Assembly: GCA_040226215.1 (NCBI GenBank)
Contig: JAVKFF010000201.1
Location: 62,001-126,000 of the forward strand
Direction of reading: 5' to 3'
DNA length: 64,000 nucleotides
Source of the DNA: JAVKFF01 sp040226215
GTDB taxonomy: Bacteria > Pseudomonadota > Alphaproteobacteria > DSM-16000 > Inquilinaceae
A model generated the notes under the pieces. That model was given only the letters and a program-made list of their open reading frames with translations. It did not search any database and was not told the DNA's origin. This document shows, in pieces, positions 16,373 through 26,174 of the stretch. The position numbers were made by a program, and so were the translations under genes. Numbering within the stretch: position 1 is the first letter of the stretch; each line of letters opens with the position of its first letter.

Positions 16373-17932
16373 ATGAGTAGCAACGATCGGGTGAAGATCT
16401 TCGACACCACCTTGCGCGACGGCGAGCAGTCGCCCGGCGCCTCGATGAACCTGGAAGAGAAGCTGACCATCGCCCTGCTCCTCGAGGAGATGGGCGTCGA
16501 CATCATCGAGGCCGGCTTCCCGATCGCCTCGAACGGCGATTTCGAGGCGGTGAAGACCATCGCCGACACGGTGCGCAACACCACCATCGCCGGTCTTGCC
16601 CGGGCCTCGCTGAAGGACATCGACCGGGCGGCGGAGGCCTTGAAGGGCGCGGCCAGCCCGCGCATCCACACCTTCATCTCCACCTCGCCCCTGCACATGA
16701 AGTACAAGCTGCAGATGGAGCCCGAGGCGGTGCTCGACGCGATCAGCGCCTCGGTCGCCCACGCCCGCAACTACACCGACGACGTGGAGTGGAGCCCGGA
16801 GGACGGCAGCCGGACGGAGCCCGACTTCCTGTGCCGGGCGGTCGAGCTGGCGATCCGCGCCGGCGCCACAACCATCAACATCCCCGACACGGTCGGCTAT
16901 GCCGTGCCGGAGGAATACGCCGCCATGTTCCAGATGGTGATGGAGCGGGTGCCGGGGTCGGAGAAGGTGACCTTCTCCTCGCACACGCACAACGATCTCG
17001 GCCTCGCCGTCGCCAACGCGCTGGCCGCCGTCAAGGTCGGCGTGCGCCAGGTGGAGTGCACCATCAACGGCATCGGCGAGCGGGCGGGCAACGCCGCGCT
17101 GGAAGAAGTGGTGATGGCGATCCGCACGCGGCCCGACGTCTATCCCTACGACAACGGCATCGACACCACGCTGATCACCCGCGCCTCGCGACTGCTGGCC
17201 ACCACGATCGGCTTCCAGGTGCAGCCCAACAAGGCGATCGTCGGCGCCAACGCCTTCGCGCATGAGAGCGGCATCCACCAGGACGGCGTGCTGAAGCATG
17301 CCGCGACCTACGAGATCATGACGCCGGAATCGGTCGGCCTGACCAAGACCAATCTGGTGATGGGCAAGCATTCCGGCCGGCACGCCTTCAAGTCGAAGCT
17401 CAAGGAGCTGGGCTTCGAACTCGGCGACAACGCCTTTCAGGACGCCTTCCAGCGCTTCAAGACGCTGGCGGACCGCAAGAAGGAGGTGTTCGACGAGGAT
17501 ATCGTGGCGCTGGTCGACGACCAGATCGCCAGCCAGCACGAGCGGGTGAAGTTCGTCTCGCTGGGCGTGATGGCGGGCTCCATCGGCCAGCAGACCGCCC
17601 AGATCGTGCTCGAGATGGACGGCGAGACGAAGTGGTCCCAGGCCCAGGGGGCGGGGCCGGTCGACGCCATCTTCAAGGCGATCGGCGACATCATCCGGCA
17701 CGACGCCACCCTGCAGCTCTACCAGGTGCACGCCGTAACCGGCGGCACCGACGCCCAGGCGGAGGTGACGGTCCGGCTGGAGGAGGGCGGCGTGACGGTG
17801 AACGGGCAGGGTGCGGATTACGATACCCTCGTCGCCTCGGCCCGCGCCTATATCCACGCGCTCAACAAGCTGATGCTGAAGCGCGAGAAGACCGCCCACC
17901 CGCAGCACAGCGCGACCCGCCTCTCGGCCTGA
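16373..17932 (+). CDS. leuA: 2-isopropylmalate synthase
   Basis: This 519-residue enzyme commits 2-ketoisovalerate to leucine by condensation with acetyl-CoA. The N-terminal motif KIFDTTLRDGEQSPGASM holds the catalytic Arg and metal-ligand Asp. The second metal motif SSHTHNDLGLAVAN is intact, as is the GIHQDG region. The C-terminal regulatory domain (from about residue 390) is present, as in Leu-feedback-inhibited enzymes. Length is standard. It follows a Leu-rich leader peptide and ends before a strong hairpin, so it is probably monocistronic. The ATG at 16373 has only a weak upstream ribosome site. Confidence 0.96.
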   Translation: MSSNDRVKIFDTTLRDGEQSPGASMNLEEKLTIALLLEEMGVDIIEAGFPIASNGDFEAVKTIADTVRNTTIAGLARASLKDIDRAAEALKGAASPRIHTFISTSPLHMKYKLQMEPEAVLDAISASVAHARNYTDDVEWSPEDGSRTEPDFLCRAVELAIRAGATTINIPDTVGYAVPEEYAAMFQMVMERVPGSEKVTFSSHTHNDLGLAVANALAAVKVGVRQVECTINGIGERAGNAALEEVVMAIRTRPDVYPYDNGIDTTLITRASRLLATTIGFQVQPNKAIVGANAFAHESGIHQDGVLKHAATYEIMTPESVGLTKTNLVMGKHSGRHAFKSKLKELGFELGDNAFQDAFQRFKTLADRKKEVFDEDIVALVDDQIASQHERVKFVSLGVMAGSIGQQTAQIVLEMDGETKWSQAQGAGPVDAIFKAIGDIIRHDATLQLYQVHAVTGGTDAQAEVTVRLEEGGVTVNGQGADYDTLVASARAYIHALNKLMLKREKTAHPQHSATRLSA

Positions 17933-17954
17933 CGGCCGCATTCAGCGTAGCGGA

Positions 17955-17985
17955 AGGGCCCGCCGGTCGCCGCCGGCGGGCCTTT
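17955..17985 (+). terminator. Rho-independent terminator after leuA
   Basis: GGCCCGCCGG (17957-17966) pairs with CCGGCGGGCC (17973-17982) as a perfect 10-bp stem with a 6-base loop, flanked by AA and TTT. It begins 23 bases after the leuA stop. Confidence 0.78.
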
Positions 17986-18100
17986 CCCGTTCGTGGCAAA
18001 GGCTAGGCGAGACGCCTCAACCTTTCCGCGATTGGGCCGCGCAAATGTCCGCGTCATGATCTACGTTCGACGCCACAACAATCGAGTGGGGAGAGCGTCG

Positions 18101-19837
18101 ATGCCGGCCAGGGGAACACCAGCCAGTCAGAGCGGGGCGGCCTTCGGGCCCTTGAACGGCGCGAACGCGCGGCGTCTGCGCATCCTCGCGGCACTCGGTG
18201 GGACGGCGCTGGTCCTGGCCGCCTGCGACCAGCCCCCCGGCGCGCGCGGGGGAGTGGCGTCAACGCCGGAAAGCTATGGCACGGCGGGCATCACGGTCGG
18301 CGGGGACACTTTCCCCGATGCCGGCCCGGCTGGCGAGACGCCGGTATCGGTCGACCGCACCTCGACCGTCAGCCTCGACGTCGACACCGCGTCCTACAGC
18401 TATGCCAGGCGCCTGATCCTGGGCGAGGGCCGGCTGCCGCCCGAGCAGGCGATCCGGCCGGAGGAATGGGTCAATTATTTCGACTACGCCTATCCGCGGC
18501 CCGGCTACGGTCAGGCGCTGCAGGCGACGAGTTGGGTCTATCAGGCGCCGTGGCGCGCCGACCGGGTGCTGGTGCATGTCGGCGTCGCCGCCGCCGAGCC
18601 CGCATTGGGCATCCGGCAGCCCCATAACCTGGTCGTGCTGGTCGACGTTTCCGGCTCCATGGCCGGGCGCGATTCGGCGGGGCTGGCGGGCGACGTCTTG
18701 CGGTCCCTGGCGGCCAACGTCTCGCCGGGTGACCAGGTCTCGGTTGTCGCCTTCGCCGGCACGCCGAGAACCATCCTGCCGCCGACCGACGGGGCCAACC
18801 GCTGGGCCATCGCCGGGGCGGCCGACGCGCTGGACACCGGCGGCTGGTCGGCGGGAGAGCGCGCGCTCGACCACGCCTACGACCTGGCACGGCAGAGCGC
18901 GCGGCCTGGCGACGTCAGCCGTGTGCTGGTGATCACCGATGGCGACTTCACCGACGGCGCGCGTTCGCCGCAGGAGCTTGTCGCCTATGTCGCCGACCGG
19001 CGGCGCTCGGGCGTCTTCCTGTCGCTGCTCGGGGTCAGCCGCGGCGGCTTCGACGACGCCGCGCTGCAGGCGCTGGCCCAGGCCGGCAATGGCGAGGCGG
19101 CCTATCTCGACGACGCGATCGAGGCTGAGCGCGTGATCGAGGACCTGCTCGTTGCCGGTGCACCGGTGGCGAGCGATGCCCGGGTGGACATGGAGTTCAA
19201 CCCGGCGCTGGTTCGCTCCTGGCGCCTTGTCGGCTACGAGACGCGCGAGATCAGCCGGCAGGAATTCTTCGACCCCCGCACCGATGCCGCCGAGGTGCGG
19301 CCGGGCCAGGAGGTGACGCTGATCTACGAACTGGCGCTGCTGGGCAGTCCCGGCCCGTCTTATGAGGGCGGACCCTATCGCTATCCCGGCGTGACCGGCA
19401 CGGGACAGGACGGCGCGGGGCCGGGCGGTTCCGGCGGCTTCGTCCAGCCCTACCGGCAGGGCGTACCGCCGACGGGCGGCATCGCGCCATTTCCCACGCC
19501 CTACCCGCAATCGGTGTCGGGCGAGCTCGGCTTCCTCAGGCTGCGCTATCGCGACGTGGCGAGCGGACAGATCCGCGAGACGCGGCAGCCGATCCGGACC
19601 GGCACACTGCAGCCGGTGACCGCCATGCCCACCGACATCCGCTTCGCCGCCGCCGTCGCCATGGCAGCCCAGGCGGCGCGCGGCGACATCGCGGCTGGCA
19701 TCGGGACGGGGGCGGCGCAGTCGGCGGTCTGGCTGGCCCGCGGCGCGCTTGGCGCCGATCCCAATGGCGAACGCTCCGAATTCGTGCGCATCGCCGAGGC
19801 GATCGCCCGGCTGGCCGGCGGCTACCGCTGGCCCTGA
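18101..19837 (+). CDS. Von Willebrand factor A domain lipoprotein (YfbK-like)
   Basis: This 578-residue protein starts at the ATG at 18101 behind GGGGAGAG. A basic region and hydrophobic stretch end in the lipobox LAAC (Cys42), so it is probably a lipoprotein. The N-terminal YfbK-type domain contains STVSLDVDTASYSYARR and RPEEWVNYFDY. The VWA domain has the MIDAS motif DVSGS (residues 182-186), and VLVITDGDF lies downstream. The C-terminal portion resembles DUF3520, interrupted by a Gly/Pro/Tyr-rich loop near residues 420-470. The family is widespread but functionally vague; metal-dependent protein binding in the periplasm is inferred from MIDAS. It has its own position between the leuA terminator and mreB. 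Confidence 0.87.
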   Translation: MPARGTPASQSGAAFGPLNGANARRLRILAALGGTALVLAACDQPPGARGGVASTPESYGTAGITVGGDTFPDAGPAGETPVSVDRTSTVSLDVDTASYSYARRLILGEGRLPPEQAIRPEEWVNYFDYAYPRPGYGQALQATSWVYQAPWRADRVLVHVGVAAAEPALGIRQPHNLVVLVDVSGSMAGRDSAGLAGDVLRSLAANVSPGDQVSVVAFAGTPRTILPPTDGANRWAIAGAADALDTGGWSAGERALDHAYDLARQSARPGDVSRVLVITDGDFTDGARSPQELVAYVADRRRSGVFLSLLGVSRGGFDDAALQALAQAGNGEAAYLDDAIEAERVIEDLLVAGAPVASDARVDMEFNPALVRSWRLVGYETREISRQEFFDPRTDAAEVRPGQEVTLIYELALLGSPGPSYEGGPYRYPGVTGTGQDGAGPGGSGGFVQPYRQGVPPTGGIAPFPTPYPQSVSGELGFLRLRYRDVASGQIRETRQPIRTGTLQPVTAMPTDIRFAAAVAMAAQAARGDIAAGIGTGAAQSAVWLARGALGADPNGERSEFVRIAEAIARLAGGYRWP

Positions 19838-20136
19838 CGGGAGAGGGCCGGTCGGACCGGGAGTCGGGCGGCGAAGTGGCGTCCCGCCTATTTGATTAGC
19901 GTTTTGGTAATCTCGCCTCCCGGTGGTGGGCCGGATGGTGGGGCGATTACCGACGAGGGCGAGTCACGTCACCATCGATCAAGGCTGCGTCAGCCGTGAA
20001 TTTGCCCCGATTGAGTCCTTGAGTGGCGATAGTCCATGCTCTATTGAGGGCGTCTTGAAGCGGTCTCCGCCCCGGAAAGAGGGGAGTCCCGGGTGGTGGC
20101 TGCTGGCGCGCCTACCGCAATGGTCACCTATACTCA

Positions 20137-21177
20137 ATGTTCTCCAACATTCTCGGATTCCTCTCCGCCGACATGGCGATCGATCTCGGGACGGCGAATA
20201 CGCTGGTCTATGTGAAGGGCCGCGGCATCGTCCTGAACGAGCCGTCGGTTGTGGCCATCGCCAATGTCCGCGGCAAGAAGCAGGTGCTGGCGGTCGGCGA
20301 CGAGGCCAAGCAGATGCTCGGCCGCACACCCGGCAACATCCAGGCCATCCGCCCACTCCGGGACGGCGTCATCGCCGACTTCGAGGTGGCGGAGGAGATG
20401 ATCAAGCACTTTATCCGCAAGGTGCACAACCGCCGGTCCTTCGCCAGCCCGCAGGTGATCATCTGCGTGCCGTCCGGATCCACCGCGGTGGAGCGGCGGG
20501 CGATCCAGGAATCGGCGGAAAGTGCCGGCGCGCGCCGGGTCTTCCTGATCGAGGAGCCGATGGCCGCGGCGATCGGCGCCAACCTGCCGGTGACCGAGCC
20601 GACCGGGTCCATGGTCGTCGACATCGGCGGCGGAACGACGGAGGTCGCCGTGCTGTCGCTGGGCGGCATCGTCTATTCGCGCTCCGTGCGCGTCGGCGGC
20701 GACAAGATGGACGAGGCGATCATCGCCTATATCCGCCGGAACTTTAACCTGCTGGTCGGCGAGGGTTCGGCGGAACGGATCAAGAAGGAGATCGGCTCGG
20801 CCTATCCGCCAGAAGACGGCGAAGGCCGGGTGATGGAGATCAAGGGCCGCGACCTGATGAACGGCGTGCCAAAGGAACTGGTGATCACCGAGGCCCAGAT
20901 CGCCGAAAGCCTGGCCGAGCCGGTCGGTGCCATCGTCGAGGCCGTGAAGGTGGCGCTGGAGCACACCGCCCCGGAACTCGCCGCCGATATCGTCGACAAG
21001 GGCATCGTGCTGACCGGCGGCGGCGCCTTGCTCGGCAATCTCGATTATGTGCTGAGGCATGCGACCGGGCTGCCGGTCTCCATCGCCGACGATCCGCTGT
21101 CCTGCGTCGCGCTGGGCACCGGCAGGGCGCTGGAAGAGATGAAGACACTCAAGAACGTGTTGATCAACATGTACTGA
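20137..21177 (+). CDS. mreB: Rod-shape-determining protein MreB (bacterial actin)
   Basis: This 346-residue actin-like ATPase forms membrane-bound filaments that guide lateral peptidoglycan synthesis. The N-terminus starts with the amphipathic MFSNILGFLS, then the phosphate-1 motif AIDLGTANTLVYVKGRG. The phosphate-2 motif VVDIGGGTTEVAVLSLGG and the adenosine motif GIVLTGGGALL are all present. It heads the mreB-mreC-mreD-mrdA-rodA order. The 299 bases upstream hold no gene that I can support and presumably contain the operon promoter; no convincing Shine-Dalgarno precedes the ATG. Confidence 0.97.
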   Translation: MFSNILGFLSADMAIDLGTANTLVYVKGRGIVLNEPSVVAIANVRGKKQVLAVGDEAKQMLGRTPGNIQAIRPLRDGVIADFEVAEEMIKHFIRKVHNRRSFASPQVIICVPSGSTAVERRAIQESAESAGARRVFLIEEPMAAAIGANLPVTEPTGSMVVDIGGGTTEVAVLSLGGIVYSRSVRVGGDKMDEAIIAYIRRNFNLLVGEGSAERIKKEIGSAYPPEDGEGRVMEIKGRDLMNGVPKELVITEAQIAESLAEPVGAIVEAVKVALEHTAPELAADIVDKGIVLTGGGALLGNLDYVLRHATGLPVSIADDPLSCVALGTGRALEEMKTLKNVLINMY

Positions 21178-21289
21178 CCCACCGTATTTGGTACAATAAT
21201 CCAAATCGCGTGGTGAGTTTCGAGATCGGCTGATCGCCCCGGTGCGGCGGACCCCCGCACCCCGTGGCCGATTTCCAGCGGAGGCGTTG

Positions 21290-22312
21290 TTGCGCAAACA
21301 ACCGCGGTCCATGGTTCGCCTGATGGCGCTGCGCGGGATCGTCCAGCGGTTCTCGCTCGTCATCCTGCTGCTGGCCGCCTTCGGGCTGATGATGCTGGCC
21401 AAGATCGACACCGTGCTGATCGACACCGTGCGCAACCGGGTGACCGACCTGCTGACCCCGTTCATGGAACTGATCGCCGAGCCCGCCTCGACCATCGCCG
21501 GCGTCGTCGAGGATGCCCAGGAACTGACCGATCTGCGTGCCGAGAATGCCTATCTCCGGCAGGAAAACCGGACGCTCAGGCAATTCCAGGAGATCGCCTA
21601 CCGGCTGGAGGCGGAGAACATCTCGCTGCGCTCCTTGATGAACTACCGGCCCGATCGGCCGCACGCCTTTCTGACCGCCCGGGTGGTGGCGGACAATTCC
21701 GGCGCCTTCGTGCGCTCCCTGGGGCTCAATGTCGGCGCCAACAACGGCGTGGCGAGCGGCCAGACGGTGCTCGGCTCGCGCGGGCTGGCCGGCCGCATCG
21801 TCCAGGTCGGCGACCGCTCGTCGCGGGTTCTGCTGCTCACTGACCTCAACATGCGCGTGCCGGTGATGCTGGAACGCTCGCGCGAGCGCGCCATCGTGGC
21901 CGGCGACAATACCGCCTTTCCGCGCCTGCTCTATCTGGAGGACGAGGCCGACGTCGCCGTCGGCGACCGGCTGGTGACCTCGGGACATGGCGGCATGTAT
22001 CCGTCCGGCCTGCCGGTGGGCAATGTGGTCTCGATCGAGGAGAACGAGGTGCGCGTGCGGCCGATCGAGGAGCTCGACCGTCTAGAACTCGTGCGCATCG
22101 TCGACTTCGACCAGGGCAGCGACGCAGCCCAGTTCATCACCTCCCTGGGCGCCGTCAGCTTCGGCGCGGGCGGCGGCGCGGCGGCCGGCTCGGCCGCCGG
22201 TTCGGCCACCGGTTCGGGCGCCAGGGAAGCCACGCCAGAGCCGCTGCTGCCGGGCGCGCCCCTTGCGGATACCGTGGCGCAGACGCCGCAGCCGGCGGCG
22301 ACGGCGCAATGA
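21290..22312 (+). CDS. mreC: Rod-shape-determining protein MreC
   Basis: MreC is a bitopic inner-membrane scaffold that links MreB to PBP2/RodA. I place the start at TTG 21290, five bases after GGAGG (21280-21284), giving 340 residues; a GTG at 21242 or an ATG at 21314 are alternatives. A membrane helix (about residues 18-40, FSLVILLLAAFGLMMLAKID) is followed by a coiled coil (AENAYLRQENRTLRQFQ). Two beta-barrel halves follow, with the family motif GVASGQTVLGSRGLAGRIVQ and, later, LVTSGHGGMYPSGLPVG. The C-terminus is a Gly/Ala-rich tail. The last bases overlap the mreD start (ATGA). Confidence 0.94.
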   Translation: MRKQPRSMVRLMALRGIVQRFSLVILLLAAFGLMMLAKIDTVLIDTVRNRVTDLLTPFMELIAEPASTIAGVVEDAQELTDLRAENAYLRQENRTLRQFQEIAYRLEAENISLRSLMNYRPDRPHAFLTARVVADNSGAFVRSLGLNVGANNGVASGQTVLGSRGLAGRIVQVGDRSSRVLLLTDLNMRVPVMLERSRERAIVAGDNTAFPRLLYLEDEADVAVGDRLVTSGHGGMYPSGLPVGNVVSIEENEVRVRPIEELDRLELVRIVDFDQGSDAAQFITSLGAVSFGAGGGAAAGSAAGSATGSGAREATPEPLLPGAPLADTVAQTPQPAATAQ

Positions 22313-22833
22313 GCACGAGCCTGCTGACACGCGTCGACCAGGGGGTGCGCAACGCCGTGCCCTCGCTGGTCACCTGCCTGTTCCTGGTGATCAGCGTGGT
22401 GCCGCTGCGCATCCCGCTCTTCGGCCCGGTCTCGCCCCTGCTGGCGCTGGCCTGCCTCTACTATTGGGGCGTGCACCGGCCGGACCTGATGCCGCTCCTC
22501 GTCGTCTTCATGGTCGGCATCCTGCACGACATCCTGATCGGCGCCACCTTGGGCGCCCATGCCGTGGTCTACCTGGTGAGCTACTGGCTGCTGGTCAGCC
22601 AGCGCCGCTTCCTGTCGGGCCGCAACTACCTGATCCTGTGGTGGGGCTTCCTGTTGACCGCGATGATCGCCGTGGCGCTGGAATGGCTGGTCTTCTCCAC
22701 CCTCGAACAACACCTGATGCCCGTCGAGCCGCTGTTCTTCCGGGTGCTGCTGACCGCCGCCCTGTTCCCCCTGGTCGGCTGGATCATGATCCAGCTGCAC
22801 CGCTTCGTCGTGCCGCAGCCGCGGCTGGCCTGA
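22309..22833 (+). CDS. mreD: Rod-shape-determining protein MreD
   Basis: This 174-residue integral membrane protein has five to six predicted helices (e.g. SLVTCLFLVISVVPLRIPLF and LLVVFMVGILHDILIGATLG). The conserved RPDLMPLLVVFMVGILHDIL region is typical of MreD. It starts inside the mreC stop codon (ATGA overlap) and precedes mrdA by 18 bases, so translation is coupled. MreD is part of the elongasome; its precise activity is unknown. Length is in the normal 160-180 range. Confidence 0.93.
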   Translation: MSTSLLTRVDQGVRNAVPSLVTCLFLVISVVPLRIPLFGPVSPLLALACLYYWGVHRPDLMPLLVVFMVGILHDILIGATLGAHAVVYLVSYWLLVSQRRFLSGRNYLILWWGFLLTAMIAVALEWLVFSTLEQHLMPVEPLFFRVLLTAALFPLVGWIMIQLHRFVVPQPRLA

Positions 22834-22851
22834 GACGGAGACGCCGAGCGG

Positions 22852-24735
22852 ATGGACAGGGACGTCGACCGGCAACGCTCTCTCACCCGCCGCACACTGC
22901 TGCTTGGCGGCATGAAGGTGGCGCTGTTCGGGGCGCTGGGCGCGCGCATGTACCAGCTCCAGGTGCTCGAGTCCGAGCGCTTCGGCATGCTGGCCGAGGA
23001 GAACCGGGTCAACGTCCAGCTGATCGCGCCGTCGCGTGGCAAGATCCTCGACCGGACCGGCCGCCAGCTTGCCATCAACGAGCCGAACTTCCGCGTCCTG
23101 CTGACGGCCGAGCAGGCGGGCGACGTGGAGGCGATGCTGGCGCGCCTGGGCGGAATCGTGCCGCTGGACGACAGCGTGGTGGAGCGGGTGATGCGCGACG
23201 TCTCGCGCCGCCGCGCCTTCGTGCCGGTCACCGTGACCGAGAACCTGACCTTCGACCAGGTGGCCGAGATCGAGGTGAACACGCCGGAACTGCCCGGCAT
23301 CTCCATCGACGTCGGCGACCTGCGCACCTATCCGGAAGGCGACGTGACGGCCCATGTGGTGGGCTATGTCGGCGCGGTTTCGGAGCAGGATCTGACCGGT
23401 GATCCGGTCCTGAGCCTGCCCGGCTTCCAGATCGGCAAGTCCGGCATCGAGCGGCATCACGAGCAGGTGCTGCGCGGCCAGGCGGGCACCCGCCAGGTGG
23501 AGGTCAACGCGGTCGGCCGGATCATCCGCGAACTGGCCCGCGACGACGGCGAGGCGGGCGGCGACGTACGCCTCACCCTCGACGTCGACCTGCAGCGCTT
23601 CGTGCAGGACCGGCTGACCACGGAGATGAGCGCCAGCGCGGTGGTGATGGACGCCTATACCGGCGAGATCTTCGCCATTGCCTCGCAGCCGACCTACGAC
23701 GCCAACCTGTTCACCGGCGGTATCGATCAGGCGACCTGGAACCGTCTTCTGAACAACCCCTACCACCCGCTGACCAACAAGGCGATCGCCGGCCTGTTCT
23801 CGCCCGGCTCCACCTTCAAGATGGTGGTCGCCCTGGCGGCGCTGGAGGATGGGGTGATCGACGACAGCTTCGAGGCCTACTGCCCCGGGCACCTGATGGT
23901 CGGCAACCGGCGCTTCAACTGCTGGCGGCACTGGGGGCATGGCAGGTTGGCGCTGGTCCAGGCCATCGCCCAGTCCTGCGACGTCTTCTTCTACGAGGTG
24001 GCGCTGAGGACCGGCATCGACTCCATCTCGGCCATGGCCAACCGGCTGGGCATCGGCATCCAGACCGGCATCGACATCCCGGGCGAGCGTGCCGGTCTGA
24101 TGCCGACGCGCGCCTGGAAGGAATCGAATAGGGGCGAGTCCTGGCTGCAGGGCGACACGGTCAACGTCTCGATCGGCCAGGGGTTCCTGACCACCACGCC
24201 CCTGCAACTGGCGGTGATGACCGCGCGGCTGATCAATGGCGGCCGGCCGATCGTGCCGCGACTGACCCAGGCGGCGGGCGCGCGCGACCTCTCGACGCTG
24301 CCGCCGCCGCCCGCCGACACCGAGATCGACCCGTACCATATCGACCTGATCCGCCAGGGCATGATCGAGGTGACCTCCGGCGCCAGCGGCACCGCGCGCG
24401 GCGCACAGATCGCGGTCGAGGGTTTCGAGATGGGCGGCAAGTCGGGCACGGTGCAGGTCTACCAGATCACGCCCGAGGAGCGGGCCTCGGGCGTGCGCAG
24501 CGCCGCCGACCTGCCCTGGGCCCTGCGCGACCACGCGCTCTTCGTCGCCTTCGCGCCGATCAGCGAGCCGCGCTATGTCTGCTCCGTCGTCGTCGAGCAC
24601 GCCACCGGCGGTGGCAGCTCCGTGGCCGCCCCGATCGCCCGGGACGTCCTGCTCGAGGTGCAGCGCCGGGCGCCGGCCCGGGCGCTCAACCTGACGCCGA
24701 CGGATCTCGCCCAGGCAACCGGCGTCGAGGGCTGA
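22852..24735 (+). CDS. mrdA: Penicillin-binding protein 2 (elongation transpeptidase)
   Basis: This 627-residue class B PBP cross-links peptidoglycan during cell elongation. The N-terminal membrane anchor (about residues 13-33) is followed by the pedestal/dimerisation domain, with the conserved IAPSRGKILDRTGRQLAIN. The transpeptidase domain carries the SxxK motif with nucleophile Ser320 and Lys323 (SPGSTFKM). The SCDVFFYEVALRTGID segment (SxN-like region) and the KSGT motif (MGGKSGTVQ) follow. It is preceded by mreD and followed by rodA seven bases later. The order mreBCD-mrdA-rodA is classic. Confidence 0.97.
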   Translation: MDRDVDRQRSLTRRTLLLGGMKVALFGALGARMYQLQVLESERFGMLAEENRVNVQLIAPSRGKILDRTGRQLAINEPNFRVLLTAEQAGDVEAMLARLGGIVPLDDSVVERVMRDVSRRRAFVPVTVTENLTFDQVAEIEVNTPELPGISIDVGDLRTYPEGDVTAHVVGYVGAVSEQDLTGDPVLSLPGFQIGKSGIERHHEQVLRGQAGTRQVEVNAVGRIIRELARDDGEAGGDVRLTLDVDLQRFVQDRLTTEMSASAVVMDAYTGEIFAIASQPTYDANLFTGGIDQATWNRLLNNPYHPLTNKAIAGLFSPGSTFKMVVALAALEDGVIDDSFEAYCPGHLMVGNRRFNCWRHWGHGRLALVQAIAQSCDVFFYEVALRTGIDSISAMANRLGIGIQTGIDIPGERAGLMPTRAWKESNRGESWLQGDTVNVSIGQGFLTTTPLQLAVMTARLINGGRPIVPRLTQAAGARDLSTLPPPPADTEIDPYHIDLIRQGMIEVTSGASGTARGAQIAVEGFEMGGKSGTVQVYQITPEERASGVRSAADLPWALRDHALFVAFAPISEPRYVCSVVVEHATGGGSSVAAPIARDVLLEVQRRAPARALNLTPTDLAQATGVEG

Positions 24736-24742
24736 ACGGACG

Positions 24743-25924
24743 ATGACCACCTGGGGATCGAGCTATATCGGCCGCGACCGGCCGCTCGACACCGAGCGCA
24801 GCCTGTCGCTGGGCGAACGCCTGCTGGCCCTCAACTGGTTCGTGGTGCTGCTGCTTTGCGTCATCGCCTGCATCGGCTTCGCCATGCTCTATTCCGCCGG
24901 CAATGGCAGCTGGGACCCGTGGGCCAGCCGCCAGGCCATCCGCTTCGGCGCCGGCCTCGTGCTGCTGCTCGTCGTCGCCCTCATCGACATCCGCTTCTGG
25001 CTACGTGTCGCCTACCTGATCTATGGCGGCTGCCTCCTGCTGCTGGTCGCGGTGGAGCTGATGGGCTCGATCGGCATGGGGGCGCAGCGCTGGATCGATG
25101 TCGGCTTCATGCAGTTGCAGCCTTCGGAGATGATGAAGGTGGCGCTGGTGCTGGCGCTGGCCCGCTACTTCCATTCGCCCACGCTGGACGAGGTGGGCAA
25201 TATCCGCCGGCTGATCGCCCCCATCGCCTTCATCCTGCTGCCGGTGGCGCTGGTCATGCGCCAGCCCGATCTGGGCACCGCCCTGATGCTGATGTGCGTC
25301 GGCGGCGCGGTCTTCTTCATCGCCGGGGTGCGGCTGTGGAAGTTCGCCGTGGTGATCGCCGGGGGCATCGCCGCGATCCCGGTCGCCTGGACGTTCCTGC
25401 ACGACTATCAGCGCAACCGCATCCTCACCTTCCTCGACCCGGAGCGCGATCCGCTGGGGGCCGGCTACCACATCATCCAGAGCCAGATCGCCATGGGCGC
25501 CGGCGGGGTGACCGGGCAGGGCTTCCTGCAGGGCAGCCAGGGTCACCTCAACTTCCTGCCGGAGCGCCAGACCGACTTCATCTTCACCATGCTGGCCGAG
25601 GAATTCGGGCTGATCGGCGGGCTCACCCTGCTCGGCCTCTACGCGCTGCTGATCCTGGCCGGCTATGTGGCCGGCCTGCGCTGCCGCAACCATTTCGGCC
25701 GCGTCCTGGCACTCGGCCTGACCACCAATTTCTTCCTCTACGCCTTCATCAACCCGGCCATGGTGATGGCGCTGATCCCGGTGGTCGGCGTGCCCCTGCC
25801 GCTGGTCTCCTATGGCGGCACGGCGATGCTGACGGTGATGGCCGGCTTCGGCCTTATCCTCTCGGTCTCGATCAACCGCGACCTGAAGATCTCGCGCCGG
25901 GCGCTCGAAGGCGCGGAACTGTAG
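24743..25924 (+). CDS. rodA: RodA, SEDS-family peptidoglycan glycosyltransferase
   Basis: This 393-residue polytopic protein has about ten membrane helices. SEDS hallmarks include QPDLGTALMLM, the extracellular stretch RNRILTFLDPERDPLGAGYH, the catalytic-region GFLQGSQGHLNFLPERQTDFIF and the C-terminal PLPLVSYGGTAMLTVM. RodA polymerises lipid II and works as a pair with the PBP2 encoded immediately upstream. It ends the operon. The 174 bases between it and tRNA-Lys contain a GC-rich hairpin without a T-run. Confidence 0.97.
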   Translation: MTTWGSSYIGRDRPLDTERSLSLGERLLALNWFVVLLLCVIACIGFAMLYSAGNGSWDPWASRQAIRFGAGLVLLLVVALIDIRFWLRVAYLIYGGCLLLLVAVELMGSIGMGAQRWIDVGFMQLQPSEMMKVALVLALARYFHSPTLDEVGNIRRLIAPIAFILLPVALVMRQPDLGTALMLMCVGGAVFFIAGVRLWKFAVVIAGGIAAIPVAWTFLHDYQRNRILTFLDPERDPLGAGYHIIQSQIAMGAGGVTGQGFLQGSQGHLNFLPERQTDFIFTMLAEEFGLIGGLTLLGLYALLILAGYVAGLRCRNHFGRVLALGLTTNFFLYAFINPAMVMALIPVVGVPLPLVSYGGTAMLTVMAGFGLILSVSINRDLKISRRALEGAEL

Positions 25925-26098
25925 GCGCGCGTCCGGGCAGCCGGGGCGAGCGGCGCTTCAGGCAGCGCTGCCCAACGGACAAGGTCGCCATGCAGGACGC
26001 GGCATGCCGCGGTGCCCGCGGGGGCTTGCCCCCGGGTGACGCCTTTGCTACATGCACGCCTTCGCGACCGCACCACAAAGGCGCCGGTCGAGACCCGT

Positions 26099-26174
<76 letters not shown>

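Noticed and set aside
21931..24750. Very long open frame antisense to mreD/mrdA (over 900 codons)
   Set aside because: It mirrors strongly supported plus-strand genes, is His/Arg/Gly/Asp-biased as expected for GC-rich antisense frames, and has no domain motifs.
26015..26036. GC-rich hairpin (GGGGGC-TT-GCCCCC) after rodA as terminator
   Set aside because: No following T-run; it could be a structured spacer before the tRNA, but a terminator call is not supported.
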